64,000 nucleotides of DNA from JBFLXR01 sp040757065. GTDB taxonomy: Bacteria > Pseudomonadota > Gammaproteobacteria > Burkholderiales > Gallionellaceae. The notes below the pieces were generated by a model. The model was not told where the DNA came from, ran no database searches, and worked only from the letters and a program-made list of their open reading frames with translations. Made by a program: the position numbers and the translations under genes. Shown here piece by piece: positions 9,066 to 17,045 of this stretch (position 1 is the first letter of the stretch; the number at the start of each line of letters is the position of its first letter). The stretch covers positions 62,001-126,000 of the forward strand of contig JBFLXR010000002.1 of NCBI GenBank assembly GCA_040757065.1. Reading direction: 5' to 3'.

Positions 9066-10325
9066 TTAAACATGCCCCAAAGCATCGATGATCGCTTGAC
9101 GAGCTGCACGTCTGGCTGGCAAATATGCCGCCATCGTTCCAACCACCAACATCATCAATGCAGTCAATCCGATACGCGCTGCGTCCAGATCGACCAGCAA
9201 GGGTACAGCGCTTGCACTATTCGGCGGTGTATATGAAATATGGGCGACATTGATACCGTAACGCACGCCGAAAGTTAGCAGAGCCCCAAGCACAATGCCG
9301 ATAAGGGAAAGCAACAACGATTCCGCCGTAAACAGCCGCACCACCCCGCCGCGCTTCAGTCCGATCGCCCGCAGCGTGCCGATCTCGCGCGTCCGCTCGA
9401 CCACGGTCATGCCCATCGAGTTGGCGACGCTCATGACGACCACAGTCAAGACAATCGAGAAGATGAAGCCGAATATCATGTCGAACATGTCTTGCACTTG
9501 ATTGTAAAAATCGGACAATTCCTGCCAAGTCATGATTTCGACATCGAATCCCGCCGTCTTCAGTTTATCGAGCAAACGAGAACGCATCGGCTCGGTCAGT
9601 TCCGCATCGTCCAGCAGCACAGTCAGGCGGTCAGCCCCGCCTTGCGCATCGTATAACGACTGCGCCAACACCAGCGGCATGAAGGTGAATTTGTCATTGC
9701 TGCCTGCATTGCCGGTATTGAACAAGCCGCCGACCGTCGCATCCAGCGCATTGGCCTGTCCGCTCAGGGTATTGGTCAATAGTGCGGCCTGTTCGCCCCG
9801 CTGCAGACGCAACATCTCTGCCAGCCCCTGACTCACCAAAATGGTTTCGGGATGATCCGGATCGAGCTTCTTAATGATGTCCGCATACATTCCGCTGCGT
9901 TCTTCTTCGGGGGTCAGCACATTTTCCTGCAACTTCGCCATTGCCTCCGGCGACAAACCCTCGGCGATAAATATCGTGCTGGCGCGCCCGTTACTGAACA
10001 GTCCGGAAATTCCCAAGCGCGGCGCAACCAATTTGATATGCGGTTCATCCCGCAACAGCGCGGTCATTTGCGCCACATCCGCGCCGGAAAGCAAATAGCG
10101 TTCAGGATCGAGCTTTCCTTCTGTACGCATGCCGCGTTTACTGATCGTTAAGTGTCCGAGCAATTCACCGTGTATCGACTGACGCGCCAGACCGTCATAA
10201 ACGTTATGGGTATATCCCGCGAATAAGGAAATCGCAGCGAATCCGAAAGCAATCGCCAGCAAAGTCACCAAAGAACGGCGGCGATTGCGCGCCAAACCGC
10301 GTAAAGCCAGTTTCAACATATTCAT
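9066..10325 (-). CDS. MacB/FtsX-family ABC transporter permease
   Basis: 419 residues. N-terminal helix (about 20-40), a large periplasmic MacB-like core (about 45-275) and three C-terminal helices with the FtsX motif (VVERTREIGTLRAIGLKRG, then LFTAESLLLSLIG). This is the LolC/E- or MacB-type mechanotransmission topology. It begins inside the ATPase stop codon (ATGA). Works with the ATPase encoded at 10322-11017; substrate unknown. Confidence 0.92.
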   Translation of the reverse strand: MNMLKLALRGLARNRRRSLVTLLAIAFGFAAISLFAGYTHNVYDGLARQSIHGELLGHLTISKRGMRTEGKLDPERYLLSGADVAQMTALLRDEPHIKLVAPRLGISGLFSNGRASTIFIAEGLSPEAMAKLQENVLTPEEERSGMYADIIKKLDPDHPETILVSQGLAEMLRLQRGEQAALLTNTLSGQANALDATVGGLFNTGNAGSNDKFTFMPLVLAQSLYDAQGGADRLTVLLDDAELTEPMRSRLLDKLKTAGFDVEIMTWQELSDFYNQVQDMFDMIFGFIFSIVLTVVVMSVANSMGMTVVERTREIGTLRAIGLKRGGVVRLFTAESLLLSLIGIVLGALLTFGVRYGINVAHISYTPPNSASAVPLLVDLDAARIGLTALMMLVVGTMAAYLPARRAARQAIIDALGHV

Positions 10326-11017
10326 TGCAGCACCTCGTCGCTTTCGATCTTGCCATCGCGCAGCAGAATTTTCCGATCCACATGCGCCAGCAAACGCGGA
10401 TCATGGGTAGTAAAAACGAAAGTCACACCCTTGGCGCGGTTCATTTCGCGCATCAGTTCCACCACCATTTGACTATTCTCGGAATCGAGGTTGGCGGTCG
10501 GCTCGTCCGCGATCACCAATTTGGGATGCACGGCCAAGGCGCGCGCAATCGCCACCCGCTGACGTTGTCCGCCGGAAAGGCGATCCGGTTTCGAGCCGCA
10601 AAACTTACCCAAGCCGACATCCTCGAGCGCAACCACTGCGCGTTTGCGCGCCTCGTTCTCACCCACCCCCTGAATCTGCAAAGGCAGCATGACGTTCTCC
10701 AGCGCGGATAAAACCGGCACCAGATTAAAACTCTGAAACACAAAGCCGATCTGACTCGCGCGAAAGTCGGTCAGCGCATCGTCGGCCAGATTGTGGGTAT
10801 CGCGTCCGTCAAACCAGACCTCGCCCCCGCTCGGCGCATCGATCAAACCAAGGATATTCATCAAGGTAGATTTGCCGCTGCCGGAAGGCCCCCATACCGC
10901 CAGAAATTCGCCCGCACGAATTTCCAGAGATACCCCTTTCAATGCTTCCAGCGTAGTTTCACCCAACTGAAAACGCCGCTGCACGCCCTGTAAACGCACC
11001 AACGAATTGGATTGCAT
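10322..11017 (-). CDS. LolD/MacB-type ABC transporter ATPase
   Basis: 231 residues, the usual length for the family. Walker A GPSGSGKST (about 43-51), Q-loop in GFVFQSFNLVPVLSALENV, signature LSGGQRQR (147-154), Walker B LVIADEP (167-173) and the H-loop in FVFTTHDPRL are all intact. Overlaps the permease by 4 bp and follows the DUF2141 gene by 11 bp, confirming a shared transcript. Confidence 0.95.
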   Translation of the reverse strand: MQSNSLVRLQGVQRRFQLGETTLEALKGVSLEIRAGEFLAVWGPSGSGKSTLMNILGLIDAPSGGEVWFDGRDTHNLADDALTDFRASQIGFVFQSFNLVPVLSALENVMLPLQIQGVGENEARKRAVVALEDVGLGKFCGSKPDRLSGGQRQRVAIARALAVHPKLVIADEPTANLDSENSQMVVELMREMNRAKGVTFVFTTHDPRLLAHVDRKILLRDGKIESDEVLQ

Positions 11018-11028
11018 AAAGTTCTCCG

Positions 11029-11454
11029 TTATTGCAAGTGGATAATCTGCTCGATGCCAACCTCGCCGACCTCGAAGGCCGCTTGCTCGAAACTAGGCAC
11101 GCCAAAACTACTGCGCGCATCGCGCGAAAAACCATACGGCTCGGTCGGCATACCGACAAAATTGCTGTCCAGCTCATGATTACCGTTCAAGTCGGCATAA
11201 ACCGCCACGGCATACCGCCCGGGCTTAATTCCGCGGAAAGATGTTTTCAGCGTACTGCGCTCCGCCAGCGCCGACGTAACCGCGAATGCTGCACGTCCGT
11301 GACGATCATCCTCAAAACTCTTGGCTTTGTCGTAAAGCGCCGCCATCACAACCTTCCCGGGAACGCAATTTCGAATTTCCAGCCCGAGGTCTGCCGATAA
11401 CGCCGCATTGCTCATCACGAGCAATACCCCACTCACAATAACCTGCTTAATCAT
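11029..11454 (-). CDS. DUF2141 family exported protein
   Basis: 141 residues. A signal peptide (about 1-20) precedes the DUF2141 core, with VMAALYDKAKSF, FRGIKPGRYAVAVYADLNGNHELDSNFVGMPTEPYGFS (several short motifs of that family) and FGVPSFEQAAFEV. Predicted soluble periplasmic beta-sandwich. First gene of the operon running to 4943, so the promoter should lie in 11455-11760. Confidence 0.88.
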   Translation of the reverse strand: MIKQVIVSGVLLVMSNAALSADLGLEIRNCVPGKVVMAALYDKAKSFEDDRHGRAAFAVTSALAERSTLKTSFRGIKPGRYAVAVYADLNGNHELDSNFVGMPTEPYGFSRDARSSFGVPSFEQAAFEVGEVGIEQIIHLQ

Positions 11455-11764
11455 ACGGCTCTCCGTCTATTACTCGATGACCGGAAATTTATGCCTTTGC
11501 ACCCGCGCAGGCCATGCATTTGAGATGAACTGAAATATTTTGGGTATTAAATGCTGTCTATTGCGACAAACTGCACCAAACACCGCAATAGTGCGGGAGG
11601 TGTAATTCAGAAATAGCACAAGATTTATGGAGTGAGTCGACGGTATCACTTCGACAGAATCAGAGGAATGCGGATAAGTGGGCTAAACCGATCGTGGGAA
11701 TATCCGACAGAGAACGGCGGCAAAATTTCGCAGAAGAATCCGCGTTAACGGACCGTAGAGAATT
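11455..11764. other. Gene-free stretch between the ABC operon and the tRNA-Ser terminator
   Basis: About 310 bases without a convincing gene on either strand. It must contain the promoter of the eight-gene operon (reading left). I see no clear palindromic operator, repeat or remnant, only scattered A/T-rich patches around 11520-11600. Confidence 0.5.
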
Positions 11765-11800
11765 GGCAATAAAATAAACCCGGCCGCCGGCGGGGTTTGC
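11765..11800 (-). terminator. Terminator downstream of the split tRNA-Ser
   Basis: AAACCC...GGGTTT arms with a GC-rich middle (11776-11798), followed on the minus strand by an A/T tract (TTTATTTTATT). It lies about 40 bp beyond the CCA end of the tRNA. Confidence 0.65.
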
Positions 11801-11839
11801 GCACAAATTCTTGCTTTAAATCAATAGATTAAGACTTGA

Positions 11840-12145
11840 TGGCGGAGGCGGTGAGATTCGAACTCACGAACGACTTACGCCGTTGCCGGTTTTCCTTACC
11901 TGCTATAGCTTTCGCTACCAGAAGACTCTGTTTGGGGTCTGGATCATGCCTTCACCATGGCCTTGCGGCTTTAGGCGGGAACCGTCTGATCTCTACACCT
12001 TCCGATACCGGCTTGGCTCGGCGTTACCTCGATGCCTGAAAGCATCAGGGGCTTCGCCGAATTTGATTCCTGACACCTACAGGGTTTCCCCCGCAGGGCT
12101 CGATTGCGACAAGACCGGTGCATTCAACCGCTCTGCCACGCCTCC
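11840..12145 (-). tRNA. tRNA-Ser(UGA), split by a group I intron
   Basis: Exon 1 is 12145-12111 (35 nt, GGAGGCGTGGCAGAGC...) and exon 2 is 11894-11840 (55 nt, ending GCCTCCGCCA). Joined, they give a 90-nt class II tRNA. The acceptor stem is GGAGGCG/CGCCTCC with G73 and encoded CCA. The D stem is GCA/UGC, the anticodon stem CCGGU/ACCGG, and the loop CUUGAAA with anticodon UGA. There is a long variable arm (AACG/CGTT ends) and a T arm GTGAG-TTCGAAT-CTCAC. The long variable arm and the anticodon make it tRNA-Ser, reading UCA/UCG-type codons. The 216-nt interruption falls between anticodon bases U34 and G35, so no working tRNA can be made without splicing. A good promoter and a terminator flank it. 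Confidence 0.93.
11895..12110 (-). ncRNA. Group I intron (IC3-like ribozyme) inside tRNA-Ser(UGA)
   Basis: 216 nt, no protein gene. The 5' exon ends CUU, which pairs with an internal guide GAG about 10 nt into the intron, leaving the usual U-G wobble at the splice site. The last intron base is G. Core elements, read on the minus strand: P (AATTCGGCGAAGCC), Q (AACGCCGAGCCAAGCC), R (GAAGGTGTAGAGATCAGACG, 11982-12002) and S (ATGATCCAGA). P7 forms from GAUCA (11987-11991) and UGAUC (11942-11946). From memory, the Azoarcus tRNA-Ile intron has GACUA/UAGUC at these places, so the two sides have changed together, which supports the fold. Probably self-splicing. No homing endonuclease, so it is likely inherited vertically or moved by recombination. 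Confidence 0.93.
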
Positions 12146-12154
12146 GTAGGGCAG

Positions 12155-12184
12155 ATTATACCCGGCTGTCCCGCCGGATGACCA
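12155..12184 (-). promoter_or_regulatory. Sigma-70-type promoter of tRNA-Ser(UGA)
   Basis: On the minus strand a perfect TATAAT (12160-12155) lies 18 bp from TGGTCA (12184-12179), four of six matches to the -35 consensus. Transcription would start a few bases before the mature tRNA 5' end. It starts 9 bp short of the flaG stop. Confidence 0.65.
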
Positions 12185-12187
12185 GTA

Positions 12188-12553
12188 TCATGCCTGCTTA
12201 TTAAGAAATAAGCCTTTCTGAAATTCGTCAATCGCTCTGGCTATCGCAATGGTTTCTTTGCTGGGAAATTGGCGAATCACATCACCTTGCAACTTATCCA
12301 CCAGCTTAACTACCACCAGCTGCGTATCTGTGTCGATACTGAATTCAAGGTTGGAATTCACCTGTTTCAGGGTGCGATTAATACCCTCCACCGCATTTTG
12401 CAGCTCGGACGCAGTCGGCTCCTTTTCGACCGCCTGGACTGCCGTCGCCGGCATCTCTACCGCGATGTTCTCTACCGTTACACGAGGGGTAGCCGGCGCA
12501 TAATTCGAAATATTGATCTGGTTTACCGCACTGGTTGCACTCTGAATAGCCAT
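12188..12553 (-). CDS. flaG: Flagellar protein FlaG
   Basis: 121 residues. A disordered, Ala/Pro/Val-rich N-terminus is followed by the FlaG domain (about 50-118): LQNAVEGINRTLKQVNSNLEF, split by FSIDTDTQLVVVKLVD, then IRQFPSKETIAIARAIDEF. The latter motif is diagnostic. RBS GGGAGGT lies seven bases before the ATG. FlaG is thought to affect filament length. The gene stands alone, away from other flagellar genes, although fliW is also in this window at 55995. Confidence 0.88.
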   Translation of the reverse strand: MAIQSATSAVNQINISNYAPATPRVTVENIAVEMPATAVQAVEKEPTASELQNAVEGINRTLKQVNSNLEFSIDTDTQLVVVKLVDKLQGDVIRQFPSKETIAIARAIDEFQKGLFLNKQA

Positions 12554-12873
12554 GTCTATACCTCCCGCCTTTTCGCGACACCGAATCAGGCGTTTTAGCG
12601 ATATTGGGCGCCAGCTTTCGAAACGCCCGCCAATACCTCCTCATCCTCTTCATATGGCGGTTTTATTCACCGCTTCAAAAGCAAACCGGAAAAACCAATT
12701 TGCCCTAGTTGAATTTTTATCGGCAACTCCGCCAATAACTTTAATTCCTGCTATGGCATTCACACGAAATATCATGCAGTTATGCGCAGTACAAATTAGC
12801 ACTCACCGCATTGCAACTTTTTGCAATGTTCAGTAGTCTTATGGTCGTAGTCATTATGTTATGGAGAGTCTGC
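12554..12873. other. Divergent intergenic region between flaG and the Bax inhibitor-1 family gene
   Basis: 320 bases carrying the RBS of flaG (reading left) and of the yccA-like gene (reading right). Small frames here have no family match that I know. I could not point to a convincing sigma-28 promoter for flaG. Confidence 0.5.
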
Positions 12874-13560
12874 ATGCAGTACGAATATATCCCAGCGAAC
12901 ACCAGCGTAGCCGTTGCCGAACAAAACAAAGTCTTACGCAACACTTACCTAATGCTGGCGCTGACCATGATTCCGACCGTGATCGGGGCGGCACTCGGCA
13001 CCTCGACAAACTTCTCGTTCATGGCGCAACACCCGGTTTTGAGTGCACTGGCGATGTTCGGCATCATGATGGGTTTGTTGTTTACCGTGACGGCTCTGCG
13101 TAACAGCGTGTGGGGTGTTGTCGCCCTGCTGGGCTTCACCTTCGTTTCCGGCTGGTTTCTCGGCCCCATTCTGCAAGTCGCGCTGCATCTGAAAAACGGC
13201 GCACAACTGGTCGGGCTGGCCGCCGGGGGCACTGGTATTATCTTTTTTAGCTTGGCGACCATTGCAACCGTCACCAAGAAAGACTTCAGCTTCATGGGCA
13301 AATTCTTGCTGATCGGGCTGATTCTGCTGATAATTGCCTCGCTGGCGAATCTGTTCTTCCAGATTCCGGCGCTATCGCTGACGATTTCGGCCATGTCCGT
13401 GCTGATTTTCTCGGCTTATATCCTGTTCAACGTCAGCCAGATCGTTCAAGGCGGCGAAACCAACCATGTGATGGCGACGCTGGCACTGTATCTGGATATT
13501 TATAACTTGTTTGTCAATCTGCTGAACTTGCTGATGGCTTTCAGCGGCGAACGAGATTAA
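12874..13560 (+). CDS. Bax inhibitor-1/YccA family membrane protein
   Basis: 228 residues from ATG at 12874 (RBS GGAGAG seven bases before); the open frame reaches back to 12811, but the N-terminus MQYEYIPANTSVAVAEQNKVLRNTY is the family's usual one. Seven hydrophobic helices follow, with the C-terminal signature ISAMSVLIFSAYILFNVSQIV and YLDIYNLFVNLLNLL. Family members are calcium-leak or protease-modulating proteins; in E. coli YccA and YbhL belong here. Ends in a strong terminator, single-gene unit. Confidence 0.92.
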   Translation: MQYEYIPANTSVAVAEQNKVLRNTYLMLALTMIPTVIGAALGTSTNFSFMAQHPVLSALAMFGIMMGLLFTVTALRNSVWGVVALLGFTFVSGWFLGPILQVALHLKNGAQLVGLAAGGTGIIFFSLATIATVTKKDFSFMGKFLLIGLILLIIASLANLFFQIPALSLTISAMSVLIFSAYILFNVSQIVQGGETNHVMATLALYLDIYNLFVNLLNLLMAFSGERD

Positions 13561-13573
13561 TCTTCGCACCATG

Positions 13574-13602
13574 AAAAAGGCGGGCAAGAGCCCGCCTTTT
13601 TC
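13574..13602. terminator. Bidirectional terminator
   Basis: AAAAAGGCGGGC-AAGA-GCCCGCCTTTTT, a perfect stem with A and T runs on both sides, between the convergent yccA-like and rhodanese genes. Confidence 0.9.
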
Positions 13603-13632
13603 ATTTCAGTGTTTATTTTACCGACCCGCTAC

Positions 13633-14094
13633 CTAAGATCTGCGCTGCTCCGGGCGCACGCCAGGCGCCAACATCGCCTCAGCCGCATCACCGTCCACAA
13701 AACACCCTTCCCCATCGACCAGAGGTTGATCGAAATCGTTCCACCCTCTTACCCCCGTCTTCAGCGACACGACATCCTCGTAACCTAGCTGCAACATCGC
13801 ATCGGCCGCCAGCGCCGAACGCTTACCGGAACGACAAATCACCACCACTTTGCGGTCACACCGCGCCGCCAATTCCGGCACGGTTTCGTCGTAGTCCCAT
13901 TCACAGGATTGCTCCAGTACCCCGCGCGGCACATTCACTGAACCGGGAATATGTAAAGCGGCATACTCCGTCGGTTCGCGCACATCCAACAACAGCAGAG
14001 GGGCATTACTCTCCAGAAGCGCTTTCAAATCCCAAGGCTGAATTTCGCACACCCGTGTCAGGGCATCCGACACCAGTTGATCGTAACTTTTCAT
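13633..14094 (-). CDS. Rhodanese-like domain protein
   Basis: 153 residues, one rhodanese domain (about 18-130): LLLLDVREPTEYAALHIPGS, with the active loop CRSGKRS carrying the catalytic Cys at about 87, then GVRGWNDFDQPL. Likely a cytoplasmic persulfide carrier or thiosulfate sulfurtransferase. It lies 6 bp after rlmD and is probably cotranscribed with it. Confidence 0.9.
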   Translation of the reverse strand: MKSYDQLVSDALTRVCEIQPWDLKALLESNAPLLLLDVREPTEYAALHIPGSVNVPRGVLEQSCEWDYDETVPELAARCDRKVVVICRSGKRSALAADAMLQLGYEDVVSLKTGVRGWNDFDQPLVDGEGCFVDGDAAEAMLAPGVRPEQRRS

Positions 14095-14100
14095 GCCACG

Positions 14101-15402
14101 CTATCCTTTTTCGAATAAGGCAATCGATTCGACATGCGAAGTCTGCGGAAACATATTCATCACCCCCGCCGATTTAAGAACATACCCCTGCGTTTGCACC
14201 AAAACCGCCGCATCCCGCGCCAAGGTCGCCGGGTTGCAGGAAACGTACACAATGCGGCGCGGGCCGTGTTCGCCCAGCGACTTGACCAACTCGATCGCCC
14301 CATCGCGCGGCGGGTCGATCAATAGCTTGTCGAACTGCCCGAGCTCAGCATAGGCCGCCTCATCCATCTCGAACAAATTCATTGCACGGAATTCGGCATT
14401 GCCCGACAAACCGTTATGCGCCGCATTTTGCTGCGCGCGCTTCACCAATGCCACACTACCTTCAATGCCCAATACCTGCGCACCGCTGCGCGCGATCGGT
14501 AAAGTAAAATTGCCCAAACCGCAGAAGAAATCGGCGATACGTTCACCCGGCTGCGGATCAAGCAAGCGCAGCGCACGACTCACCATCACCTGATTCAGCG
14601 CAGCATTCACCTGAGTAAATTCGGTCGGTGCAAACGGCATCACCACCCCGAACTCCGGCAAGCTATAAGTCAGCGCCGGGGCAGTCAGGGGATGGAATGG
14701 CACGATGCTGTCCGGCCCTTTGGGCTGTAGCCAGAATTGAATCGCATGCCGGTCGGCAAAGGCGCGCAAAGCCGCCTCATCGCTTGGCGAGGGCATATCC
14801 AGCACGCGCAGCACCAACACATCAACCGCATCGCCGCAGGCTACTTCGACTTGCGGCAAACGCTCGCGAATCGACAGTCCGTCCACCAACTCCGCCAACA
14901 AAGGGATCAGCCGGGCAATCTTCGGCGGCAGAATCTCGCATGTGGACATATCCGCCACATAGCTGCTGCGTTTTTCGTGAAAGCCGACCAGTGTCTTGCC
15001 CTTTTTCAGCACATAGCGCACCGACAAGCGCGCGCGTTGCCGATACCCCCATGGCATGCCGTAAATCGGCGGCAGCATGGTTTCAGCCTTCACTTTGCCG
15101 ATATGCCAGAGATTGTCCTCCAAAATGCGCTGTTTGGCCGCCACCTGCGCACGCGGCTCCAGATGCTGCATCGAACAGCCGCCGCATACACCGAAATGGC
15201 GACACTTAGGCTCAACGCGCATATACGAAGATTTGCCGATCGATGTCACCTGCGCCAGTTCATAGCTCGGTTTCTTGCGGTAGGCGGCATAGCTCACCCG
15301 CTCGCCCGGCAATGCGCCTTCGATAAAAATCACCTTCCCGTCGGCATGTGCTACGCCGCGCCCTTCCAAATCGAGCGATTCGATTACTACTTGATTCGAC
15401 AC
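14101..15402 (-). CDS. rlmD: 23S rRNA (uracil-1939-C5)-methyltransferase RlmD
   Basis: 433 residues. TRAM domain (1-60; DLEGRGVAHADGKVIFIEGA), the 4Fe-4S cysteines C67, C73, C76 and C155 (CRHFGVCGGC and MSTCEILPP), the SAM motif (IADFFCGLGNFTLPIA) and the catalytic motifs LLIDPPRDGA and VSCNPATLARD. All key residues of RumA-type enzymes are present, which modify 23S rRNA at U1939. Confidence 0.95.
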   Translation of the reverse strand: MSNQVVIESLDLEGRGVAHADGKVIFIEGALPGERVSYAAYRKKPSYELAQVTSIGKSSYMRVEPKCRHFGVCGGCSMQHLEPRAQVAAKQRILEDNLWHIGKVKAETMLPPIYGMPWGYRQRARLSVRYVLKKGKTLVGFHEKRSSYVADMSTCEILPPKIARLIPLLAELVDGLSIRERLPQVEVACGDAVDVLVLRVLDMPSPSDEAALRAFADRHAIQFWLQPKGPDSIVPFHPLTAPALTYSLPEFGVVMPFAPTEFTQVNAALNQVMVSRALRLLDPQPGERIADFFCGLGNFTLPIARSGAQVLGIEGSVALVKRAQQNAAHNGLSGNAEFRAMNLFEMDEAAYAELGQFDKLLIDPPRDGAIELVKSLGEHGPRRIVYVSCNPATLARDAAVLVQTQGYVLKSAGVMNMFPQTSHVESIALFEKG

Positions 15403-15407
15403 TTCCG

Positions 15408-15797
15408 TTATTCCCTATTCGGTATACCGGCGGACAATGCCGCCGACAATTGATTCATCCGCTTCGCCAGCGGGGCCGAAGCCAGCCAGACGCCCAACAG
15501 TACACCCGTACTGTTGGCAACCATATCAGCGTATTCGAAATAGCGTACGCCGCCCCATCCTTGCAAGATTTCCAGCACAATGCCCAGCGTTACCAGCAAC
15601 AGCCCGGCTATCAGACGCGCACGGCCACAATAAACCACGCAAAACCACAGCATTAAACAACCGTAAGCCGTTAAATGCTCTAACTTGTCTACACCGTCGA
15701 AATTCAGCGGTTCGGGAGGATGTGGCGTCAGCGACAACCAAATCACCGTTACCACGCCACCCCACCCCGCCGCCAGCCACAGGGCGCGACGCGTCAA
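15408..15797 (-). CDS. VanZ-like membrane protein
   Basis: 129 residues from TTG at 15797. This start overlaps the exonuclease stop (TTGA) and has GGCGGAG upstream; longer versions would run deep into the exonuclease gene. Four helices, with the VanZ hallmarks FDGVDKLEHLTAYGCLM and FEYADMVANSTGVLLGV (DK..H and the D..N..G patterns). Function of small VanZ proteins is not settled. Confidence 0.82.
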   Translation of the reverse strand: MTRRALWLAAGWGGVVTVIWLSLTPHPPEPLNFDGVDKLEHLTAYGCLMLWFCVVYCGRARLIAGLLLVTLGIVLEILQGWGGVRYFEYADMVANSTGVLLGVWLASAPLAKRMNQLSAALSAGIPNRE

Positions 15798-16570
15798 ACC
15801 GCCCACTCCGCCAAGAATTCCCGCCAGTGCGGCGCATCGGACTGACTCAGTACCGCGCGCACCAATTCGCATTCCTGCTGGTATCGCTCGCGCGTAAAGT
15901 GCCCGCGCATTAACTGAAAGCGCGCAAACACCAGCCAAGTATTCACTACGTCCGTTTCGCAATAATTGCGAATTTCAGCAAGTTGCCCCTGTTGATAGGC
16001 ATCCCACACTTTACTGCCATCCATTCCCAGCTTGCCGGGAAAGCCGATCAGTTTTGCCAGCTCGTCCAGCGGCGCATTCGCCCGCCCGGTGTACATCGCC
16101 AGCAAATCCATCAAGTCGAGGTGTCGCGTGTGATAGCGACTGATATAGTTATTCCACTTGAAATCGCGGTCATCCTCGCCCATATCCCAATAACGCGGAC
16201 ATTGAATTCCGTGAATCAAAGCGCGATAGTGCAGCACCGGCAAATCGAAACCGCCACCGTTCCACGACACCAGTTGCGGAGTATATTTCTCGATGCCGTC
16301 GAAAAAGCGTTGAATGATATCGGCCTCGCTCGCCTCCAGCCCGCCCAGCGACCAAACCCGAAAATTCTCCCCCTCGCGCAACACGCAGGAAATCGCCGCA
16401 ATTCGCTGCAAGTGGTGCGGCAGAAAATCGCTGCCCGTTTTCTGGCGACGCAACTGAAAAGCCATTTCCGCCACTTCGGCATCGCTGATGGTCGCATCCA
16501 ACGCGTGCAACGCACGCAGCCCCGCCACATCGGGAATGGTTTCTATATCGAAAACAAGTACCGGATTCAT
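15794..16570 (-). CDS. PolB-like 3'-5' exonuclease
   Basis: 258 residues. Exo I motif VLVFDIETIPD at the N-terminus, Exo II in SWNGGGFDLPVLHYRAL, and Exo III-type YCETDVVNTWLVFARFQL: the DnaQ-like fold of the family PF10108. Start at ATG 16570 (MNPVLVF) chosen because family members begin there; an ATG three codons upstream (16579) is equally open, and neither has a good RBS. Confidence 0.88.
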   Translation of the reverse strand: MNPVLVFDIETIPDVAGLRALHALDATISDAEVAEMAFQLRRQKTGSDFLPHHLQRIAAISCVLREGENFRVWSLGGLEASEADIIQRFFDGIEKYTPQLVSWNGGGFDLPVLHYRALIHGIQCPRYWDMGEDDRDFKWNNYISRYHTRHLDLMDLLAMYTGRANAPLDELAKLIGFPGKLGMDGSKVWDAYQQGQLAEIRNYCETDVVNTWLVFARFQLMRGHFTRERYQQECELVRAVLSQSDAPHWREFLAEWAV

Positions 16571-16584
16571 ACTGCCCATACAAA

Positions 16585-16610
16585 AAAGTTAAACCCGCCT
16601 GCAAGGCGGG
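16585..16610 (-). terminator. Terminator after ydbL
   Basis: CCCGCC/GGCGGG hairpin (16594-16610) followed on the minus strand by TTTAACTTTTTTG. It separates the ydbH-ynbE-ydbL operon from the exonuclease gene. Confidence 0.8.
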
Positions 16611-16628
16611 CATTGCAAAACGCGTACG

Positions 16629-17045
16629 CTATTTCTGCACCCATCCGCCGCCGGACTGCACCCACCAGCCCGGTTGCGCGCGTTGTATCCAGCGCTGTGC
16701 AAAAGTGCTGCGAATTTCCGCCTCCCATTCCGGGTGGCCGTTCGCCCGCGCGATCTCAGCATATAACGCATTCCGATCCCTGTTCTCTGCCGCGACCAAC
16801 GCATTCGCCGATTGGCGCGCCGCCAGCGGCACCGCATTGGCATCGCGCAATGCGATCAACCCGTCCGCCCGCTGGCCGACTGCACCGCTGGCATACAATG
16901 AGGCCAGCTGAGTATGGCGTGCCTGCATCGATTGCTTGAGCGCTGCAATACCCGGCGTATTGATTTCGATATCCGCTTCCGCAAACACTACCGCCGACAA
17001 GCACAACGCCATTAGTCCCAACCAGAAACGCATCCAGATTTTCAT
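16629..17045 (-). CDS. ydbL: YdbL family (DUF1318) periplasmic protein
   Basis: 138 residues from ATG 17045, which overlaps the ynbE stop (ATGA). Signal peptide to about residue 23, then the DUF1318 pattern GIAALKQSMQARHTQLASLY, SGAVGQRADGLIALRDAN, LVAAENRDRNALYAEIA, ending in a Trp/Gly-rich tail. In E. coli YdbL is encoded with YnbE and YdbH and modulates that complex. Confidence 0.9.
   Translation of the reverse strand: MKIWMRFWLGLMALCLSAVVFAEADIEINTPGIAALKQSMQARHTQLASLYASGAVGQRADGLIALRDANAVPLAARQSANALVAAENRDRNALYAEIARANGHPEWEAEIRSTFAQRWIQRAQPGWWVQSGGGWVQK

Noticed and set aside
11895..12110. A homing endonuclease inside the intron
   Set aside because: The intron is only 216 nt and all core elements fill it, leaving no room for such a gene.
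11836..12149. Small coding frames across the tRNA-Ser region
   Set aside because: The region is explained by tRNA exons and the group I intron; the frames have no homology features.
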